Source: Ruminococcaceae bacterium UBA7067 (GTDB lineage: Bacteria; Bacillota; Clostridia; Oscillospirales; Acutalibacteraceae). Taken from it: 14,893 bases of DNA. Positions 12,065 to 14,893 of the stretch are shown in pieces (the first letter of the stretch is position 1; every line of letters starts with the position of its first letter). Under the pieces are notes generated by a model. That model searched no databases and was not told the DNA's origin. It was given only the letters and a program-made list of their open reading frames with translations. A program made the position numbers and the translations under genes. The DNA lies in the NCBI GenBank assembly GCA_002493755.1, contig DKZT01000068.1:1-14893 (forward strand), written 5' to 3'.

Positions 12065-12162
12065 AAAACTTAAAACTCCAAACTCAAAACTCTAAACTCT
12101 AAACTCCAAATTCCAAACTCTAAACTCTAAACTCTAAACTCCAAACTCAAAACTCCAAACTC
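12065..12162 (-). repeat. Longest heptamer array (14 units)
   Basis: Fourteen uninterrupted 7-bp units of consensus NAAACTC (complement GAGTTTN); the first base is A, T or C in turn. It ends 11 bp before the TTTACA array upstream of the Na/Pi cotransporter gene. Confidence 0.85.
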
Positions 12163-12173
12163 CGCCTCTTTAC

Positions 12174-12227
12174 TTTACATAGATTTTACAAAACACACAC
12201 TTTACTTTTACCTGCGATGGTTATTAT
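12174..12227 (+). promoter_or_regulatory. Putative PhoP box and promoter of the Na/Pi cotransporter
   Basis: TTTACA at 12174 and again at 12185, then a degenerate CACACT at 12196 and TTTACC at 12207: four units at exactly 11-bp spacing, as in Firmicute PhoP boxes (TTNACA-like direct repeats with 5-bp gaps). A TATTAT -10 candidate follows at 12222-12227 with no good -35, as expected for an activated promoter. Control by phosphate starvation is inference. Confidence 0.5.
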
Positions 12228-12294
12228 TAAATCAATGTAAAAAAAGTATGTAAATTCAACCCAAACCGACAAAAATAAAGAAAGGACATTCTTT

Positions 12295-14088
12295 ATGGAT
12301 CTGTTTTCTATTCTCTCATTTATCGGCGGTCTGGCGCTGTTCCTTTACGGTATGAATGTAATGGGCGACGGTCTTGAAAAAACGTCTGACGGACGTCTTG
12401 AAAAGACGCTCGAAAAAATGTCGAACACCACCATTAAGGGTCTGCTGCTGGGTGCCGGAGTTACAGCCGTTATCCAGTCATCCTCCGCTACAACCGTTAT
12501 GGTCGTCGGCTTTGTCAATTCCGGCATAATGAAGCTGTATCAGGCAATCGGCATCATAATGGGCGCAAACATCGGTACAACCATTACAGGCTGGATTTTG
12601 AGCCTCACCGGCATTGAGGGCGACAGCCTTGTTATGCAGCTTATTCAGCCAAAGAATTTCTCGCCTATCATTGCCATAATCGGCATCTTCCTGATTATGT
12701 TCTGCAAGGACGGCAAGAAGAAGAACATAGGCAGCATTATGGTCGGCTTCGGCATATTAATGTTGGGTATGACAACAATGAGCGGCGCTATGACTCCGCT
12801 TGCGGACAATCCCGACTTTGCTAATTTCCTCATTATTTTCCAGAATCCTATCTTCGGCATTCTCGCCGGCGCACTGCTCACTGCTGTTATTCAGTCGTCC
12901 TCGGCGTCGGTCGGCATTTTGCAGGCTCTCGCCTCAACCGGCATTATCTCGGTTTCAACCGCTATTCCGATTGTTATGGGACAGAACATAGGCACCTGCG
13001 TCACTGCGCTCTTATCGTGTATCGGCGCAAAGAAAAACGCAAAGCGAGCCGCTTTTGTGCATCTCTACTTCAATGTAATAGGTTCAATTGTTGTGTCGGT
13101 GGTTTTCTACGCTGTAAACGCTTTTGTGAACTTCAGCTTTGTAAACGAAATCGCAACACCTGCTTCAATCGCAATAATCCACACCTGCTTCAATGTGCTT
13201 GTAACCGTACTGCTCTTCCCGTTCTCAAGGCTTCTTGAAAAGCTTGCCTGTCTTACAATCAAGGACAAGGTTGAGGACGAGGACGCACCGTTTCTCGATC
13301 AGCGTTTTCTGAACACTCCGGGTCTTGCAACGGAGCAGTGCCACAAGATGGCTGTTAAGATGGCTGTACTTTCACAAAAAACCATTCTTGACGCACTCAC
13401 GCTTATTGAAAACGGCTACGATGAAAAGCTGGCTCAGACCATTATCGACCGTGAGGACGCCATTGACAATTACGAGGATATTCTCGGCTCGTATCTTGTC
13501 AAGCTGAGCAGTAAAACGCTGTCCGTAAGCGACAGCAAGGAGGTTTCAAAGCTCCTGCACTGCATCGGCGACTTTGAGCGAATAGGCGACCACGCACTTA
13601 ACATTCACGATGTATCAAAGGAAATGGAGCACAAGAAAATTTCCTTCTCACCGCAGGCTATGGAGGAAATTAAGGTTATGACCAACGCTCTGCGTGAAAT
13701 CCTCGACATTGCAATAACGGCATTCACAAACAACGACTACTCTCTTGCAGACAAGGTTGAGCCGCTTGAGCAGGTTATCGACAACCTGCGCGACAAGCTC
13801 AAGAAGCGCCACATTGCGCGTCTGAGAGAGGGCGGCTGTACCATTGAGCTGGGCTTCATCTTCTCTGACCTGCTCACGAATTACGAGAGAGTATCAGACC
13901 ACTGCTCAAACATAGCAGTATGTATGATTCAGGTGAACAAGGAGAGCTTTGAAACCCACGAATATCTGCACGAAATAAGAGGCTATGAGTTCGGACAGTA
14001 CAGAACCGAATACGAGGGCTTCAAGAAGAAATATGCTCTGCCCGAAAGCAACTCGGCACAAATCCACGAAGCTGTACAAACGCATTAA
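12295..14088 (+). CDS. Na+/phosphate cotransporter family protein with PhoU-like C-terminal domain
   Basis: An NptA/YjbB-type sodium-dependent phosphate transporter of the inner membrane, 597 residues. The N-terminal 315 residues hold the two inverted Na/Pi repeats, each with the QSSSA signature (61-65 and 200-204) and a GxNIGTx motif (90-96 and 229-235), amid about eight or nine hydrophobic segments. After a charged linker (320-335) comes a helical PhoU-like domain (about 345-560) with its two repeat motifs DFERIGDH (427-433) and NYERVSDHCSNI (529-540). AAAGGA lies 8 bp before the ATG. A strong terminator follows the gene. The direction of flow (uptake or efflux) cannot be told from sequence; an upstream PhoP-box-like array would favour uptake. 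Confidence 0.95.
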   Translation: MDLFSILSFIGGLALFLYGMNVMGDGLEKTSDGRLEKTLEKMSNTTIKGLLLGAGVTAVIQSSSATTVMVVGFVNSGIMKLYQAIGIIMGANIGTTITGWILSLTGIEGDSLVMQLIQPKNFSPIIAIIGIFLIMFCKDGKKKNIGSIMVGFGILMLGMTTMSGAMTPLADNPDFANFLIIFQNPIFGILAGALLTAVIQSSSASVGILQALASTGIISVSTAIPIVMGQNIGTCVTALLSCIGAKKNAKRAAFVHLYFNVIGSIVVSVVFYAVNAFVNFSFVNEIATPASIAIIHTCFNVLVTVLLFPFSRLLEKLACLTIKDKVEDEDAPFLDQRFLNTPGLATEQCHKMAVKMAVLSQKTILDALTLIENGYDEKLAQTIIDREDAIDNYEDILGSYLVKLSSKTLSVSDSKEVSKLLHCIGDFERIGDHALNIHDVSKEMEHKKISFSPQAMEEIKVMTNALREILDIAITAFTNNDYSLADKVEPLEQVIDNLRDKLKKRHIARLREGGCTIELGFIFSDLLTNYERVSDHCSNIAVCMIQVNKESFETHEYLHEIRGYEFGQYRTEYEGFKKKYALPESNSAQIHEAVQTH

Positions 14089-14105
14089 AACCAAGCGCAA
14101 AACCT

Positions 14106-14134
14106 CTGCCGCACATCTGTGCGGCAGTTTTTTT
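14106..14134 (+). terminator. Intrinsic terminator of the Na/Pi cotransporter gene
   Basis: Perfect 10-bp stem CTGCCGCACA/TGTGCGGCAG (14106-14115 with 14118-14127) with a 2-nt minimal loop, followed by seven T. Confidence 0.93.
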
Positions 14135-14198
14135 GTGCGGCGCCGAACATTTTCCATTATATACTATGCCGCCGCTTGATTTTGTCGAAGAAATGGAA

Positions 14199-14534
14199 TT
14201 AATTATTTTTAAGAATAACCTCAATTTCCCTGCCTGTTTTCTGACATTGTTTAACGACATATAGCGTTCCTGTGGATTTTCCATCCCAAAAAGCAAGCAC
14301 TATATCTGCATAGTCAATTATTTGTAAGTTTCTCTTGAGAGGAGCGGCTCTTCCGTACAACTTATATTGGGGCAAAAACTCTGTATATTTTATATTGTTT
14401 TGAATAGCAAATTTCTTAGCACAGCTATCAACACCCACAGCACCGCCCGACACAATCTCAGTGGTTTCAGGCGGAATATAATCCTGCAAATTTTTTATTA
14501 TTAATCCTCTTGAACCTATAATTGCAACTTTCAT
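14199..14534 (-). CDS. YspA/DUF2493-like SLOG-fold protein (111 aa)
   Basis: A small Rossmann-like SLOG domain of the cpYpsA-related/DUF2493 type. Signatures are GSRG after the first strand (7-10), SGGAVGVD (29-36) and FWDGKSTGT (82-90), plus the basic segment GRAAPLKRN between. SLOG proteins bind nucleotides or nucleotide-derived ligands, and members of the superfamily act in nucleotide hydrolysis and in phage-defence signalling; the role of this subfamily is unknown. It has a modest ribosome binding site (GGTGAT), a promoter at 14550-14578, and is divergent from an XRE repressor gene 85 bp away. The pairing suggests repressor-controlled expression. Confidence 0.88.
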   Translation of the reverse strand: MKVAIIGSRGLIIKNLQDYIPPETTEIVSGGAVGVDSCAKKFAIQNNIKYTEFLPQYKLYGRAAPLKRNLQIIDYADIVLAFWDGKSTGTLYVVKQCQKTGREIEVILKNN

Positions 14535-14549
14535 ATAATCACCAAATAC

Positions 14550-14578
14550 ACTTTAGAACATTTTAATCTAAAAGTCAA
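14550..14578 (-). promoter_or_regulatory. Promoter of the SLOG gene
   Basis: Minus strand: TTGACT (14573-14578), 17-bp spacer, TAAAGT (14550-14555). The palindrome at 14581-14593 abuts the -35, so a bound repressor could affect this promoter too. Confidence 0.55.
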
Positions 14579-14580
14579 TA

Positions 14581-14603
14581 GAACAATTTGTTCTTGATAT
14601 ACT
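14581..14603 (+). promoter_or_regulatory. Operator palindrome and extended -10 promoter of the XRE gene
   Basis: A 13-bp perfect palindrome GAACAATTTGTTC (14581-14593) lies in the spacer of an extended -10 promoter (TGATATACT, -10 at 14598-14603). A GAACA half-site is nearby at 14556-14560. Binding here would block the XRE promoter and touch the divergent one. Confidence 0.6.
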
Positions 14604-14619
14604 AACTTCGGTGATTATC

Positions 14620-14835
14620 GTGAAATACAGAAGAATCCGTGACCTGCGAGAGGATAACGATTACACTCAGGCGCAAATTGGTAAAATGCTTAATATATCT
14701 CAGCGCAATTATGCATATTATGAATCAGGCGAGCATATCGTTCCGCCCCATATACTGTCTGAGTTGGCTGACATTTACGGCGTAAGCGTTGATTACATTC
14801 TTGAAAGAACGGACAACCCCGAAACAAACAGATAA
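14620..14835 (+). CDS. XRE-family transcriptional regulator (71 aa)
   Basis: A single Cro/C1-type HTH domain fills the protein: helix 1 RRIRDLREDN, helix 2 TQAQIGKMLN, recognition helix SQRNYAYYESG, helix 4 PHILSELADIYG, helix 5 VDYILERTD. The GTG at 14620 is preferred since GGTGA lies 5 bp upstream; the GTG at 14611 lies inside that ribosome binding site. No ligand or peptidase domain is fused. It probably autorepresses through the palindrome at 14581-14593 and controls the divergent SLOG gene. A dispersed repeat begins directly after its stop codon. Confidence 0.88.
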   Translation: MKYRRIRDLREDNDYTQAQIGKMLNISQRNYAYYESGEHIVPPHILSELADIYGVSVDYILERTDNPETNR

Positions 14836-14836
14836 C

Positions 14837-14893
14837 TTCAGCAGAGCGAACACAACCCTCAGTCAGCTACGCTGACAGCTCCCTTCAAAGGGC
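14837..14893 (+). repeat. Dispersed CCCTCAG...ACAGCTCCC repeat, cut by the window end
   Basis: TTCAGCAGAGCGAAC (identical at 11337-11351) leads into CCCTCAG, a TCAGC/GCTGA hairpin, ACAGCTCCC and a CCTT-CAAAGG-type hairpin. The layout matches 9551-9596. It begins one base after the XRE stop codon. Confidence 0.7.

Noticed and set aside
12065..12162. Tandem short repeats as a CRISPR array or telomere-like sequence
   Set aside because: The units are 7 bp with no spacers, and no cas genes are present; the likeness to telomeric repeats is superficial and the sequence is internal to a bacterial chromosome.

Overview
The window looks like chromosomal DNA of an anaerobic gut-type Firmicute (class Clostridia, probably Ruminococcus/Oscillospiraceae). 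The reasons are a complete [FeFe]-hydrogenase maturation set, a class of strong sigma-A promoters (TTGACA-N17-TATTAT) on the tRNA genes, AGGAGG-type ribosome binding sites, moderate GC, and many small palindromic and heptameric intergenic repeats. No rRNA or CRISPR array is present.

Layout. Bases 1 to about 4250 look like part of an integrative element. They hold an unrecognised minus-strand protein (306-1166), a small excisionase-like winged-helix protein (1290-1553), a 1.1-kb gene-free tract full of stem-loops (1614-2708), and a plus-strand tyrosine recombinase (2783-4171) with an XRE-type helix-turn-helix domain inserted inside its core-binding domain. An initiator tRNA-Met (4654-4730, minus) follows. 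From 4899 to 9531 the minus strand carries, in transcription order, a TM1266-type small protein, hydE, hydG and hydF. These build the 2Fe subcluster of the [FeFe]-hydrogenase H-cluster: HydG makes CO and cyanide on iron from tyrosine, HydE processes that synthon, and HydF assembles and carries the precursor. No hydrogenase structural gene lies in the window. The three hyd genes are separated by about 350-bp spacers made almost entirely of repeats. The operon start is preceded by a strong promoter and then an intrinsic terminator, so either a leader attenuator or a separate small RNA lies there.

Bases 9900-11450 hold a Phd/YefM antitoxin without a visible toxin, a helical conserved hypothetical, and a tRNA-Thr/tRNA-Tyr transcription unit with its own promoter and terminator. 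Bases 11469-14134 hold a CBS-pair protein divergent from a Na/Pi cotransporter with a C-terminal PhoU-like domain. The cotransporter has an 11-bp-spaced TTTACA array upstream that resembles a PhoP box. The window ends with a divergent pair, a YspA-like SLOG protein and an XRE repressor, sharing a promoter region that contains a 13-bp perfect palindrome.

The most striking features beyond the genes are: (i) a family of 115-bp two-hairpin elements (ends GTAGGGAAC/GTTCCCTAC) whose arms show compensatory changes, one of them nested in another repeat; (ii) period-7 repeat arrays at about ten intergenic sites, two of which supply the stop codon of the adjacent gene; (iii) the HTH-in-integrase fusion; (iv) the terminated hyd leader RNA.
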